From: Dyadobacter luticola
GTDB taxonomy: Bacteria; Bacteroidota; Bacteroidia; Cytophagales; Spirosomataceae
Assembly: GCF_005860805.1 (NCBI RefSeq)
Contig: NZ_VCEJ01000008.1
Span: 516,008-580,007, forward strand
DNA: 64,000 nt
Reading direction: 5' to 3'
Part shown: one piece after another, positions 34,256-43,900 of the stretch
Layout: each line of letters begins with the position of its first letter
How positions within the stretch are numbered: position 1 is the stretch's first letter
Translations under genes and position numbers: made by a program
Notes under the pieces: generated by a model
Seen by the model: the letters and a program-made list of their open reading frames with translations, nothing else
The model's database searches: none
What the model was told of the DNA's origin: nothing

Positions 34256-35140
34256 TTGAAGATTTCAGGATTTACGATCATCAGAAATGCTGTTTTGAAC
34301 GACTACCCGATCGTCGAGGCGATCACTTCGATCCTGCCGGTTGTGGACGAAATGCTTGTGAGTGTGGGGTATAGTGACGACGCAACATTGGACCTCATTA
34401 AAAGCATTAACTCGCCGAAAATCAGGATTGTAGAGTCGGAGTGGGATATGTCGCTGCGGGCTGGCGGGAAAGTTTTGGCAGTAGAAACGGACAAAGCTTT
34501 GCGCCAGATTTCAGCGGATACCGACTGGGCATTTTACATTCAGGGCGATGAAGTGGTGCACGAAAAATACCACGCGGCAATTTTGGAATCTTGCAATCAA
34601 CATGTTGATAATGTAGAAGTTGAAGGTTTACTTTTTGACTACGTGCATTTTTATGGGACCTATGACTACATCGGCGACAGCCGGAAATGGTACCGCCGGG
34701 AAATCCGTATTATCCGGAATGAAAATAAAGCCGGCAAGTATGAAATTTCAGCTTTCCGGGACGCGCAGGGTTTTCGAAAAGGATATACGAAACTGAATGT
34801 CAAGCATTCTGGCGCGGCAGTTTATCATTATGGCTGGGTGAAAAGTCCGGCGCAGATGAAGACAAAAATGAAGAATGTGAGTAGGTTCTGGAATGATGAT
34901 GAGAAGTGGGAAAAGATTCTGAAAACGGAGGATGTGTTTGATTACAGTGAGTTTGATTCGATTAAGAAATTCGAAGAAACACATCCAAAAGTAATGCAAA
35001 ACCGGATCGCGCGGCAGAACTGGAAAGTCGACCTGGACATTACTAAAAAGAAATTCAAGCTGAAAGATGCGCTGCTGTATTGGTTCGAGAAAAAGACCGG
35101 ACGGAGGTTGTTTGAGTTCCGGAATTACAAATACATTTGA
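34256..35140 (+). CDS. Glycosyltransferase family 2-like protein (TTG start)
   Basis: Predicted GT-A-fold sugar transferase of 294 aa. The N-terminus KISGFTIIRNAVLNDYPIVE and VVDEMLVSVGYSDDATLDLI fit the family start, and WAFYIQGDEVVHEKYH lies where the DxD-type metal site is expected, here as GDE. The start is TTG, chosen because family members begin at this point and no upstream ATG is in frame. No membrane anchor is seen. It is next to a FkbM methyltransferase, so the two may modify the same surface glycan. Confidence 0.8.
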   Translation: MKISGFTIIRNAVLNDYPIVEAITSILPVVDEMLVSVGYSDDATLDLIKSINSPKIRIVESEWDMSLRAGGKVLAVETDKALRQISADTDWAFYIQGDEVVHEKYHAAILESCNQHVDNVEVEGLLFDYVHFYGTYDYIGDSRKWYRREIRIIRNENKAGKYEISAFRDAQGFRKGYTKLNVKHSGAAVYHYGWVKSPAQMKTKMKNVSRFWNDDEKWEKILKTEDVFDYSEFDSIKKFEETHPKVMQNRIARQNWKVDLDITKKKFKLKDALLYWFEKKTGRRLFEFRNYKYI

Positions 35141-35151
35141 AATTAGAACCT

Positions 35152-35159
35152 TATATTTG
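35152..35159 (+). promoter_or_regulatory. -7 element TATATTTG for the FkbM gene
   Basis: An exact TAnnTTTG match 38 bp before the ATG at 35197. It supports that start over the earlier in-frame TTG at 35137. Confidence 0.4.
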
Positions 35160-35196
35160 TTACCTCAACTCAATTTCAAATCTCAATCTTAACCTC

Positions 35197-36027
35197 ATGT
35201 TTGAATATTTTAAGAGAAGGTCAGCCCGCAGAAAGGCACGTCGTCATTTTCAGGAATATCCGCATGTTATTGATACATTTGAATTGGCCGATGAAGGCAA
35301 AATTTCTTTCGCAAACTGGGAAAATCCTTTAATTAAACCGAAAGTTATTACCCAGGAAGAAGTAAATTTTTTCAAAAAATTTATTACAAAGGGCAGTTTT
35401 TGCATTGATATAGGTACCAACATTGGGGACACCACAGTCCCGATGGCGCTGGCGGCCGGTAAAGAAGGTACTACATTAGGTTTTGATCCTAATCCTCACG
35501 TTTACAAGATTTTAGAGATCAATGTTTCTCTGAATAAAGATAAAACCAACATTATTCCGCTGCCTTACGCGATCACCAAAGAGGATGGTGAGTTCAGCTA
35601 CGCCTCATCGGAAGCATCTTTTGGAAATGGCGGGATTTCAAACGAAGTTGTGGAAGATCACGGCTCATTTAAACTGGCCAACAAAATCCAGGGGATTCGT
35701 CTGCAAGATTACCTCAAAAGAAATCACGCAACATTACTTCCAAAATTATCTTTCATCAAAGTAGATGTGGAAGGTGCTGATATGGAGGTGATTATTTCAA
35801 TTTCAGATTTGATTTCAAAATATCATCCGGCGCTCGTGGCCGAATGTTTCCCCAAAACTACATTGAAAGAACGGGCCGAATTGTTTAGGACGGTGTCAGA
35901 TTTGGGATATGAACTTTACTATTTTTCGGACTTTTTGGATAATGCTGAAATCGTGAAAATTGAAAATCCAAAGGACATGACCAAGTGGAGGCATTTCAAC
36001 TTTTATGCAGTACCTGTGAAGGAATAA
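35197..36027 (+). CDS. FkbM-family SAM-dependent methyltransferase
   Basis: Methyltransferase of 276 aa from the chosen ATG, of the FkbM family that usually O-methylates sugars of polysaccharides or natural products. The SAM-binding Rossmann core starts GSFCIDIGTNIGDTTVPMAL, with GFDPNPHVYKIL giving the acidic ribose-binding residue, and LSFIKVDVEGADMEVI the later FkbM signature. The N-terminus is basic (KRRSARRKARR). The neighbouring GT2-like gene supports a role in surface glycan decoration. Confidence 0.85.
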   Translation: MFEYFKRRSARRKARRHFQEYPHVIDTFELADEGKISFANWENPLIKPKVITQEEVNFFKKFITKGSFCIDIGTNIGDTTVPMALAAGKEGTTLGFDPNPHVYKILEINVSLNKDKTNIIPLPYAITKEDGEFSYASSEASFGNGGISNEVVEDHGSFKLANKIQGIRLQDYLKRNHATLLPKLSFIKVDVEGADMEVIISISDLISKYHPALVAECFPKTTLKERAELFRTVSDLGYELYYFSDFLDNAEIVKIENPKDMTKWRHFNFYAVPVKE

Positions 36028-36035
36028 CATTCCCT

Positions 36036-36980
36036 TCAAATCCATCTTTTCCTCCTAAAAAACCAGAGGACCACCAGTGACGATAATACCATCAAAAGCA
36101 GTGAAATCCAGAATCCCCAGGGTTCGTTGGTTGATGGAATGTGCGCATAGTTCATGCCGAAAATACCTGCTATCAAGGTCGGGGGCATGAAAATGATGGT
36201 TACTACGGTGAATATTTTGATAACCTGGCTTTGTTCGAGGTTGATCAAACCCATGAAAGTGTTTTGAAGGTATTCGAGCCGCTCGAAATTGAAGGTGGTA
36301 TATTCGAGCAGGGAGCTGATATCCTTCAAAATGATCCGTAAATGCTCTTTTCTGTCTTCCGGGAAATACTGACTTCGTAAAATTCCGGAGAGTACTCGCT
36401 GTTTGTCAATGCTGGTTTCGCGGAGCATCATCGTAATTTCCTGCAAGCCGGAAATGCGGATCAGTACTTCCTGCCGGGCTTTTTGCTCGTGTGTCAGATC
36501 TTTACTGATCGCTGAAATGTCGCGGGATATACCTTCCAAAGAATCCGCATCCGCCTCGATCCGGGTTTCAAGCAGAAGCAGCATAAAATCTACCCCGCCC
36601 TGAATGGTCTCTGGGCTTACCTTCATCTTTTTGACGGTATCGGCAAAGGTTTTGGAATCGCCGCGCCGGTACGTGAAAAGCACATTCTGATGCAGAATAA
36701 ATGAAACCGGGTACGTTTCATACCCATCGCGGTCTATTTTCAAAAAGTTGGAGTTGGCGTTGATTGTTTCGTTTTGTTCAAAAAACCGTGAGCTACTTTC
36801 GATTTCGACAATTTCCTGCGGTGTTTGAAAACTGATCGCACATTTGTTCTCCACCCACTCTTCCTCCTCCGCCGTCGGCGACTGCAAATCGACCCAAACC
36901 AGGCCCTGCACCTTGCCCAATTCGCGAATATCATTCTCACGCTTAATCAGCCTGCCTTCTTTGTAAAAGATACGTACCAT
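36036..36980 (-). CDS. corA: CorA-type magnesium/cobalt channel
   Basis: Divalent metal channel of the CorA family, 314 aa. The large N-terminal cytoplasmic funnel (about residues 1-250) ends in a long stalk helix, then two C-terminal membrane helices. The signature GMN is present as IFGMNYAHIPSTNEPWG before the last helix, and the protein ends in a basic RRKRWI. It forms a pentameric pore in the inner membrane. It is transcribed alone and divergently from the MFS transporter. Confidence 0.93.
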   Translation of the reverse strand: MVRIFYKEGRLIKRENDIRELGKVQGLVWVDLQSPTAEEEEWVENKCAISFQTPQEIVEIESSSRFFEQNETINANSNFLKIDRDGYETYPVSFILHQNVLFTYRRGDSKTFADTVKKMKVSPETIQGGVDFMLLLLETRIEADADSLEGISRDISAISKDLTHEQKARQEVLIRISGLQEITMMLRETSIDKQRVLSGILRSQYFPEDRKEHLRIILKDISSLLEYTTFNFERLEYLQNTFMGLINLEQSQVIKIFTVVTIIFMPPTLIAGIFGMNYAHIPSTNEPWGFWISLLLMVLSSLVVLWFFRRKRWI

Positions 36981-37056
36981 GTTTTAAAGTTGGGAAAAAA
37001 GAAGGAGCGCAAAAAGCCGGTCACCCAATTTTATCAGGTTTCTGGGAAGTTAATCG

Positions 37057-37064
37057 TATTTTTG
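37057..37064 (+). promoter_or_regulatory. -7 element TATTTTTG for the MFS gene
   Basis: An exact TAnnTTTG match. Its last base lies 5 nt before the ATG at 37069, so the message may be leaderless. Confidence 0.45.
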
Positions 37065-37068
37065 CGTG

Positions 37069-38256
37069 ATGCAAAATACCGCTTCTCCGAGCATTTTTAC
37101 TACGCAATTCTGGTTGCTCGGCCTCAGTTCGTTCCTTTTTTCTTCCAGCTTTAACATGCTGATTCCTGAGCTGCCGGGATATCTTTCCAAAATGGGCGGC
37201 GCCGATTACAAAGGCGCAATCATCGGACTTTTTACATTAACAGCCGGATTGTCAAGACCTTTCAGCGGTCGGCTTACCGACCGAATCGGCAGAGTGCCCG
37301 TAATGGCATTTGGTTCGCTGGTTTGTTTTGTCTGCGGAATGCTATACCCTGTTTTCACGACGGTCATGCCATTTCTGTTACTCAGATTGGTGCACGGATT
37401 TTCCACCGGTTTCAAACCTACCGGTACGGCTGCCTACGTCGCCGACATTGTTCCCGCCGAACGCAGGGGAGAGGCGATGGGAATTCATGGGATGTGCATG
37501 GGTTTAGGATCGGCTTTCGGGCCGGCGGTGGGTAGCATGATCAGCCTCTCTTTTTCCCTGAATGCACTATTTTACACGTCTTCGATTTTCGCGCTACTTT
37601 CTATTGTGATCCTTTTAAACATGAAAGAGACGCTTGCAGAAAAGCAGCCACTTTCGTTAAAAGCCTTCCAAATCACCTGGCGGGATGTCTTTGAGCCAGA
37701 TGTTTTCAGTCCTGCACTGATCACTTTTCTTTGCTACTTTGGCTTCGGTGCAGTTTCGACATTGACACCTGATTTCAGCGAGTATCTTGGTCTGCAAAAC
37801 CGGGGTTATTACTTTATGGTATTCACGCTTTTCTCAATTTTGGTTCGTCTGTTCGCCGGAAAAATCTCGGACAGGCACGGCCGAATGCCGGTTACGATAG
37901 TCGGTTGTGCTATCTTAATCGTCGCGATGGTTATCACCGGACTTGCTCATTCAGTATTTATTTTCCTGACCGGCGCAGCCTTTTTTGGAATGGCAATGGG
38001 GATTCTATCGCCGGTATTGTCGGCTTGGACAGTTGATTTAAGCGGAGATCATAATCGTGGGAGGGCAATTGCTACCATGTACATTTGCCTGGAAGCGAGT
38101 ATCGGTTTAGGCGCATTTCTTTCAGCGGCATTGTTCGTAAATCGTGCGGAAAACCTGCAAACCGTATTTTTCTCCATGGCAGGTTTTGCCGCCGCTGCTC
38201 TGATTTATACGCTGGCGATTTACCAACACAAAAAACGCCGCGCCCGTGTTATTTGA
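37069..38256 (+). CDS. MFS transporter
   Basis: Major facilitator superfamily exporter or importer of 395 aa with about 12 hydrophobic helices. The loop 2-3 signature GRLTDRIGRVPVMAFG (about residues 67-82) and its echo GKISDRHGRMPVTIVG in the second half are clear. GFSTGFKPTGTAAYVADIVPAERRGEAMG resembles drug-efflux type members, but cargo is not predictable. I use the ATG at 37069 instead of the GTG at 37066. The next gene starts inside its last codons (11-bp overlap), so they are co-transcribed. Confidence 0.9.
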   Translation: MQNTASPSIFTTQFWLLGLSSFLFSSSFNMLIPELPGYLSKMGGADYKGAIIGLFTLTAGLSRPFSGRLTDRIGRVPVMAFGSLVCFVCGMLYPVFTTVMPFLLLRLVHGFSTGFKPTGTAAYVADIVPAERRGEAMGIHGMCMGLGSAFGPAVGSMISLSFSLNALFYTSSIFALLSIVILLNMKETLAEKQPLSLKAFQITWRDVFEPDVFSPALITFLCYFGFGAVSTLTPDFSEYLGLQNRGYYFMVFTLFSILVRLFAGKISDRHGRMPVTIVGCAILIVAMVITGLAHSVFIFLTGAAFFGMAMGILSPVLSAWTVDLSGDHNRGRAIATMYICLEASIGLGAFLSAALFVNRAENLQTVFFSMAGFAAAALIYTLAIYQHKKRRARVI

Positions 38257-38851
38257 CGACAGTTTTCAAACCATAGCAAAACCATCCGAAGGTTTTTTCA
38301 AAGACAAAGGCAGCAAGTTCCTGGCATTCGCATCTCCAATCCGAAATGATTCGGAAGTAAAAAAACGCCTCGTTGAGTTGCGCGAGCTTCATCCAAAAGC
38401 TGTGCACCATTGCTATGCCTACCGCGTGGGAACCGACCGGATGAGCTACCGCATGAGCGACGACGGAGAGCCATCCGGAACCGCAGGGCGACCGATCCTT
38501 AACACATTATATTCACGAAATGTTACCAATCTGCTGGTTGTTGTCGTGCGGTATTTCGGAGGAACATTACTAGGCGTGCCGGGATTGATCAATGCTTATA
38601 AAACCGCGACGGAAGAAGCTTTGAATGCAGCAGAAATTGTGACTCGGCATTTATCCAGCACATATGAAATCAGCTTTCCTTACCTTCAAATGAATGATGT
38701 GATGAAAATCGTGAAGGACTTGGACCTGGAAGTGTTAGAGCAGAATTTTGATCTGAATTGTAATATGATCCTCGAAGTACGGGCGTCACGGATAGAGCTG
38801 TTTATGACACGAATTGATAAAGTAACAGGAGCTACTGTTAGCTTGCAATAA
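38246..38851 (+). CDS. YigZ/IMPACT-family protein
   Basis: A 201-aa protein of the UPF0029/IMPACT family, in which the eukaryotic member regulates the Gcn2 stress kinase and the bacterial role is unclear. KGSKFLAFASPIRN at the start, HHCYAYRVG, MSDDGEPSGTAGRPIL and VVRYFGGTLLGVPGLI are the family marks. The C-terminal about 70 residues are a ferredoxin-like DUF1949-type domain. It overlaps the MFS stop by 11 bp. Confidence 0.9.
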   Translation: MLFDDSFQTIAKPSEGFFKDKGSKFLAFASPIRNDSEVKKRLVELRELHPKAVHHCYAYRVGTDRMSYRMSDDGEPSGTAGRPILNTLYSRNVTNLLVVVVRYFGGTLLGVPGLINAYKTATEEALNAAEIVTRHLSSTYEISFPYLQMNDVMKIVKDLDLEVLEQNFDLNCNMILEVRASRIELFMTRIDKVTGATVSLQ

Positions 38852-38853
38852 CC

Positions 38854-39018
38854 TCAATCATTGTCCTTCAACATCCGTACAAAATCATCATCATATTCCT
38901 TAATTGCCTTCAAAAGCTCTTGTAGCTCCTTCTCTTCTGGCGTACCCTTTTTCGCTCCGAAAATTTCATCTGCTCGTTCTGATGCTTTTTCGTATTCGCT
39001 TTCGTTCGTGATTTTCAT
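38854..39018 (-). CDS. 54-aa protein resembling the N-terminal half of a HigA antitoxin, without HTH
   Basis: From the ATG at 39016-39018 the protein begins MKITNESEYEKASERADEIF and continues with GTPEEKELQELLKAIKEYDD. This pattern (YEKAxxR, acidic, ending in KEYDD) resembles the N-terminal half of the HigA antitoxin at 55080-55439 (QYDKSLERIYQLM and LSILVKNYEN). There is no helix-turn-helix domain and no toxin gene beside it. It may be a remnant or an unpaired antitoxin. I prefer this start to the one 33 bp upstream because it begins the recognisable block. Confidence 0.55.
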   Translation of the reverse strand: MKITNESEYEKASERADEIFGAKKGTPEEKELQELLKAIKEYDDDFVRMLKDND

Positions 39019-39067
39019 TTTAGTTGGTTTGAAGGTTAACTGACAGACCAAAGTTAAGAAATAAAAA

Positions 39068-39091
39068 AAACCGACCTTTTACGGTCGGTTT
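39068..39091 (-). terminator. Intrinsic terminator of the second susCD operon
   Basis: A 9-bp stem AAACCGACC/GGTCGGTTT with a T-run on the minus strand, 54 bp after the SusD stop. Confidence 0.8.
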
Positions 39092-39144
39092 CTTCATTTA
39101 GGTTAAAAAGCAATTTAGCAGGTTAAAAAAACAATTTAGAAAAA

Positions 39145-40908
39145 TTAATATCCGGGGTTTTGAGTCAATGTTGGCTGACCGTTCAACTGGCTGTTCAGAA
39201 TTTCGTCTTGTGGGAGTGGATAGTACAGGTTTTTCTGAGTGAATGTCTTTCCAGTCATGTAACCTCTCTTCACAAATGTACGTCCCGATGGCTCTTTGCC
39301 CTGTACCGCTTCTTCGGCGATGTATTTGTTCAGCACCTTTTCGGCAATCCCCCAGCGAACCAGGTCGAAGAAACGGTGGCCTTCCATCGCGAATTCCAGT
39401 CTTTGCTCCATGCGTACCGCATTTCTGGCAAAATCAGCTCCTTTGGACGCAAACGTTCCGGCTGGATATGGCTCCACTTTGTATGTAACCGATGCATCTT
39501 GCACCGAACCGGTTTTAGCGCGGTTGCGGATCTGGTTTACATAACCTTCTGCAACTGCCAGGTTACCAAGCTCTACTTCGCATTCGGCCAGCCACAGTAT
39601 CACGTGCGACAACTTGATCATACGGAAGTTGTTGTTCACGTTTCTTTTGCTGGTAGAGTGGGTAGTGCTGTTTTCTTCGGCCAGGTAGTACATCCATTTC
39701 TTACCGGTAAACGGACCGGCGTAATTCTGGTCACGGATCCAGGAAGAACCTGGCATCGGTCCCCAGTCGAGGAAGTTGACGCCGCGGCGTCCTACTGTCC
39801 AGTCAAGGCGAGGGTCTACCGGAATTGTTTTGTCCAATGTAAATGTAGCCGAGGCAACGATTCCCTCATCATTTGGCAGATCCACTTTATTATAAGTATC
39901 CAAAGATCCGTCCGCAGCAGTACCGATCATCGGCAGACCGTTTTCGGTTTTGAATGCATTCACGAGGTTGTGGGAAGGCTGGTAAAAACCGCAGCAGCCA
40001 CGGCCGGGCGCATTCGCCGAGTAAGGCCAGTTGAGGTTATCCCCAGCGTTACCATTGTTACCATTTGTACCGTCATTGACAGAGAACTGTACTTCAAAAA
40101 TCGACTCTGAATTGTTGTTTCCGGTTGTACGGTAGTTGTCATGGTAGTTGGCAACCAGCTTTTTGCCTGAATTTGTCAAAACATCATCGAGCAAAGTTTT
40201 TGCCTGTGCCCATTTTTTCTCAAACAAGTAGCATTTCGCAAGGAAAGATTCCGCAGCCCATTTTGTAGCACGGCCTTTCTGAGCTTGAGTAGCAGGCAGG
40301 TTATCCGCAGCGAATTTAAAGTCTGCTTCAATTTTTGGCCAGATATCCTCTGTATTTGGAACTTTGGTTGAATTCGGATCGGAGCGAACATATACGGTTT
40401 CGTCAATGTAAGGAATCTTGTTCCACATTTTTTTAGCTTCGAAGTGATAAAAACCTCTCAAATAACGAGCCTCCGCGATTACCTGCGTTTTTTCCGCATC
40501 GGTCATATCCTTTACTAGCTCACCATTTACGATCTGGATCACTTCGTTGCAGCGCGCAACACCGTCATATTGGTGCCACCATTTTCCAAGGAAATATGTA
40601 TTGTCTGACAGCCAGTTGTACTGCTCGATAAATGATTGCTCAGGCTGGTCACCCGCATCGGTACCTTTCACCGCATCATCGCTGGCGATTCCACCGAAAA
40701 CATAATTGGATACCGTCGACTGACGACCTGTATTACCGGAACCCACACCATCCACCAGCGAGTAAGCGCCAATCAGCAAGGCATTTACCCCGTTTTTGTT
40801 GCTCAATTGTTCCAGAGATGCGCGGCCCTGCGGTTTCAGATCGAAAAAGCTGTCGGAGCAGGAGAAGCTCAGACCGATCAAAACGATTATTAATGTTATT
40901 TTCTTCAT
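39145..40908 (-). CDS. SusD/RagB-family outer-membrane lipoprotein
   Basis: Surface nutrient-binding lipoprotein of 587 aa partnered with the SusC just upstream. Lipobox LSFSC puts the lipidated Cys at about residue 17, followed by SDSFFDLKPQGRASL. The N-terminal SusD-like domain (about 20-230) has YLRGFYHFEAKKMWNKIPY; the C-terminal SusD domain has LAECEVELGNLAVAEGYVNQIRNRA, RMEQRLEFAMEGHRFFDLVRWG, and ends YYPLPQDEILNSQLNGQPTLTQNPGY, the canonical ending. This is the classical SusD type, unlike the first pair. Confidence 0.95.
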   Translation of the reverse strand: MKKITLIIVLIGLSFSCSDSFFDLKPQGRASLEQLSNKNGVNALLIGAYSLVDGVGSGNTGRQSTVSNYVFGGIASDDAVKGTDAGDQPEQSFIEQYNWLSDNTYFLGKWWHQYDGVARCNEVIQIVNGELVKDMTDAEKTQVIAEARYLRGFYHFEAKKMWNKIPYIDETVYVRSDPNSTKVPNTEDIWPKIEADFKFAADNLPATQAQKGRATKWAAESFLAKCYLFEKKWAQAKTLLDDVLTNSGKKLVANYHDNYRTTGNNNSESIFEVQFSVNDGTNGNNGNAGDNLNWPYSANAPGRGCCGFYQPSHNLVNAFKTENGLPMIGTAADGSLDTYNKVDLPNDEGIVASATFTLDKTIPVDPRLDWTVGRRGVNFLDWGPMPGSSWIRDQNYAGPFTGKKWMYYLAEENSTTHSTSKRNVNNNFRMIKLSHVILWLAECEVELGNLAVAEGYVNQIRNRAKTGSVQDASVTYKVEPYPAGTFASKGADFARNAVRMEQRLEFAMEGHRFFDLVRWGIAEKVLNKYIAEEAVQGKEPSGRTFVKRGYMTGKTFTQKNLYYPLPQDEILNSQLNGQPTLTQNPGY

Positions 40909-40941
40909 TTGAATGATATGAATTTCGTGAATGTCAAAGGA

Positions 40942-43900
40942 TTAGAAACCAAAGCGTAAGCCTACCAGGTATGATTTGGAAACAGGGTAAGCGCCCTCAT
41001 CCACACCCATGTGAATGTCCTGGTTGTCGGTACCGGATCTTCTCAGGTTAATATCCGGGTCAAGACCGGTGTATTTGGTGAATGTGAAAAGGTTTTGGCC
41101 TTGTACATAAACCTGTGCAGAATTGATCTTGATTTTCTTCAACAAGGAAGTGGGCAGCGTGTAAGTCAGCTGAATGTTTTTAAATCTGAAATACGAACCG
41201 TCTTCAAGGAAGTAAGAAGAAACCTGCTGGCTGGTAGCGTCACCTGAGTTAAGTCTTGGCAACTTCGCATTGTCTCCGGATTTTTTCCACGAGTTGTAAA
41301 GCATATCTTTTGACCTGTTACCCTGAAAAACGTTGAAATCTGTCCAGTAGCGGGTATAGTTGAAGATTTGGTTTCCGTAAACACCTTGTCCGAACAATGT
41401 CAGGTCAAAGGCTTTGTAACCAATATTCAGGTTTACACCGTAGTTAAATTTTGGGTGCGGATTTCCAATAATCGTACGGTCAGCAGCAGTAATCACACCG
41501 TCGCCATTTACATCCCGGAATTTGAAAACACCCTCACGTGTATACGATCCGAATTTCGGCGCAGCATCCGCTTCCGCCTGGTCTTTGATCACACCATCCA
41601 CAAAATAACCATAGTAGCTCGCGATCGGGTAACCTGCTTTGGTGGCAGACATGGCCGGAAGACGTGTCGTGAATCCGAAAATGGTTGAGTTCGGATCATT
41701 GTTCAGCCTTACCACGTTGTTTTTATAGTGACCGAAGTTCACGCCGGCAGTATAATAGAAGTCACCTTTTTTATCCCGGAAATTCAAACCAATGTCAAAA
41801 CCTTTGTTAGTCACTTCACCAATGTTGGTATAAGGAATGGTACCGGTACCAGCTGTTCTCGGGATCGCGATCTGCGTCAACATGTCGGTGGTTTTGCGGT
41901 TGTAAACGTCCACTACCAATTCCAATTTGTTGTTCAGCAACACCGCGTCCAAACCAATGTTGGTCGAAGTATTGGTTTCCCATTTACCGTTTGTGTTACC
42001 AAACTGTACGAGGTCAAACCCGCCGACAATAGAAGTTCCGGTACCGTTGATATCGTAACCATTGTTTTGCGGGTCTGCTGCGTACAGCGTATAAGCATTA
42101 TAAACGTTAGGGATGAGCTGGTTACCAGTTTTACCCCAGCCGAAGCGAAGTTTCAGATCGTCCACGAATTTCTTGGCTGGCTTCATAAATTCCAGCTCTG
42201 TCATACGCAAACCAACTGAGAACGCTGGGAAGATACCGTAGCGGTTGGCTTCCGAGAAGCGGGACGAACCGTCGCGGCGTAATGTAAAGTCAGCCAGGAA
42301 AAGGTCTTTAAAGCCGTAGTTGATTTTACCGAATTGAGAAAACAATGCGCTTCGGGTGGCACCACCACCAGCATTCGCCAAACCTGCGGCAGAACCTGCA
42401 TCCAGGTAACGGTAGTCGATATCATCGAATGCAAAACCGCTTCTGCTCGCCTGAAAACCAAAAGAATAAGTCTTCACAGCCTCGGTACCAACCAGCACAT
42501 TCAGGTTATGCGAGCCGATGATTTTCGAGTAGTTCAATGTGTTGAACCAGGTGATCGAGCGGTCCAGGTTGTTGATCACGTTTAAGCTGTTCGCATTTCT
42601 TGCTTCCGCAGCCTCAATGTCGCGGTGGAAATATTCGGAGCGGTTGGACTGGTTGTATTCCAAACCAAAGCTGGTGCGGCCAACAAGTCCTGGAAGAATG
42701 TCGATTTGTGCGAACATATTTCCAAACACGTGGGTACCTTTTGTGATGTTGTCTTTTTCACGATACAAGCGGGCCAGCGGGTTGGGTGCATTACCCAGGT
42801 TACTTCCGCGGCTTCCGGCAAAACCATTGAAATCAGAAGTATTCGTTCCACCCAGTGCTTTCGGGCCGCCTGTAATGTCAAACACGGGGATGATCGGGTG
42901 AACGCGGATCGCAAACATAATCGGGTTACTTTCATCGTTGTTTGTGATACCTTGTCTTTCGTCATAAGAGAATGTAATGTTCTCTCCCACAGTTACTTTG
43001 CCTTTTGTAAATTCTGTGTTGGCACGAACTGAGTACCTTCTGTATTTGGTAAATCTCAGGATACCATCTTGCTTGAAGTGGTTGGCAGAAATCGCATACT
43101 TAGCCGATTTTGAACCGCCTGACGCCCCGATCTGATAGTTGGAAATCGGAGCTGGATCGAAAATAACATCCTGCCAGTCAGTTCCTTCCTTGTTTGCTTT
43201 GGTAATGTTGAATGCGGTTTTACCCAGGTTTGGATCAGCAATGTCGTTGGTGTAAGTGTAGTTGGAAGGCAGCTCTCCGTAAACGTTCGGGTAAATGTAA
43301 TCAGCGATGGTTTGCTCACCATTTGGACCAAATTTATACTGAACAGAAGGAGAAGTTACCGATGGAGTTTTACCTGCACCCAAGTCAGATTGGTACAAAT
43401 ACTCGCCCAATTCTTTTGTATTCAGTAGGTTAAGCATTTTGCCAGGTCTTTGTGTTCCTGTGTAAAAATCGAAAGAAATGCTTGGCTCGCCTGGTTTTCC
43501 TTTTTTCGTTGTAATGATCACAACCCCGTTCGCCGCCCGTGCACCATATATTGAAGCAGCCGACGCATCTTTCAAAACCTGCATCGACTCAATGTCGTTT
43601 GGGTTGATCTGGTTCAATGTTCCTTGCGTCGGAACACCGTCGATTACAAATAGCGGGCTGTTGTTGTTGATAGAACCAAAACCGCGGATACGTACCATGG
43701 TACCACCACCCGGCGAGTTATCATTTCCGACAGTTACCCCGGCAGCACGGCCCTGAAGCATTTGGGTGACGCTGGCGGAAGGTACTGAAGTAAGTTCTTT
43801 GGGGCTGATCACAGTTACAGCACCGGTAATGTCCTGCTTACGCTGCGAAGCATAACCTGTCACCACCACTTCTGTCAAGCTTTTTACATCATCGGAGAGG

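Noticed and set aside
39160..40110. 316-codon open frame on the plus strand
   Set aside because: Antisense to the second SusD; composition is a mirror of that gene and nothing is recognisable.
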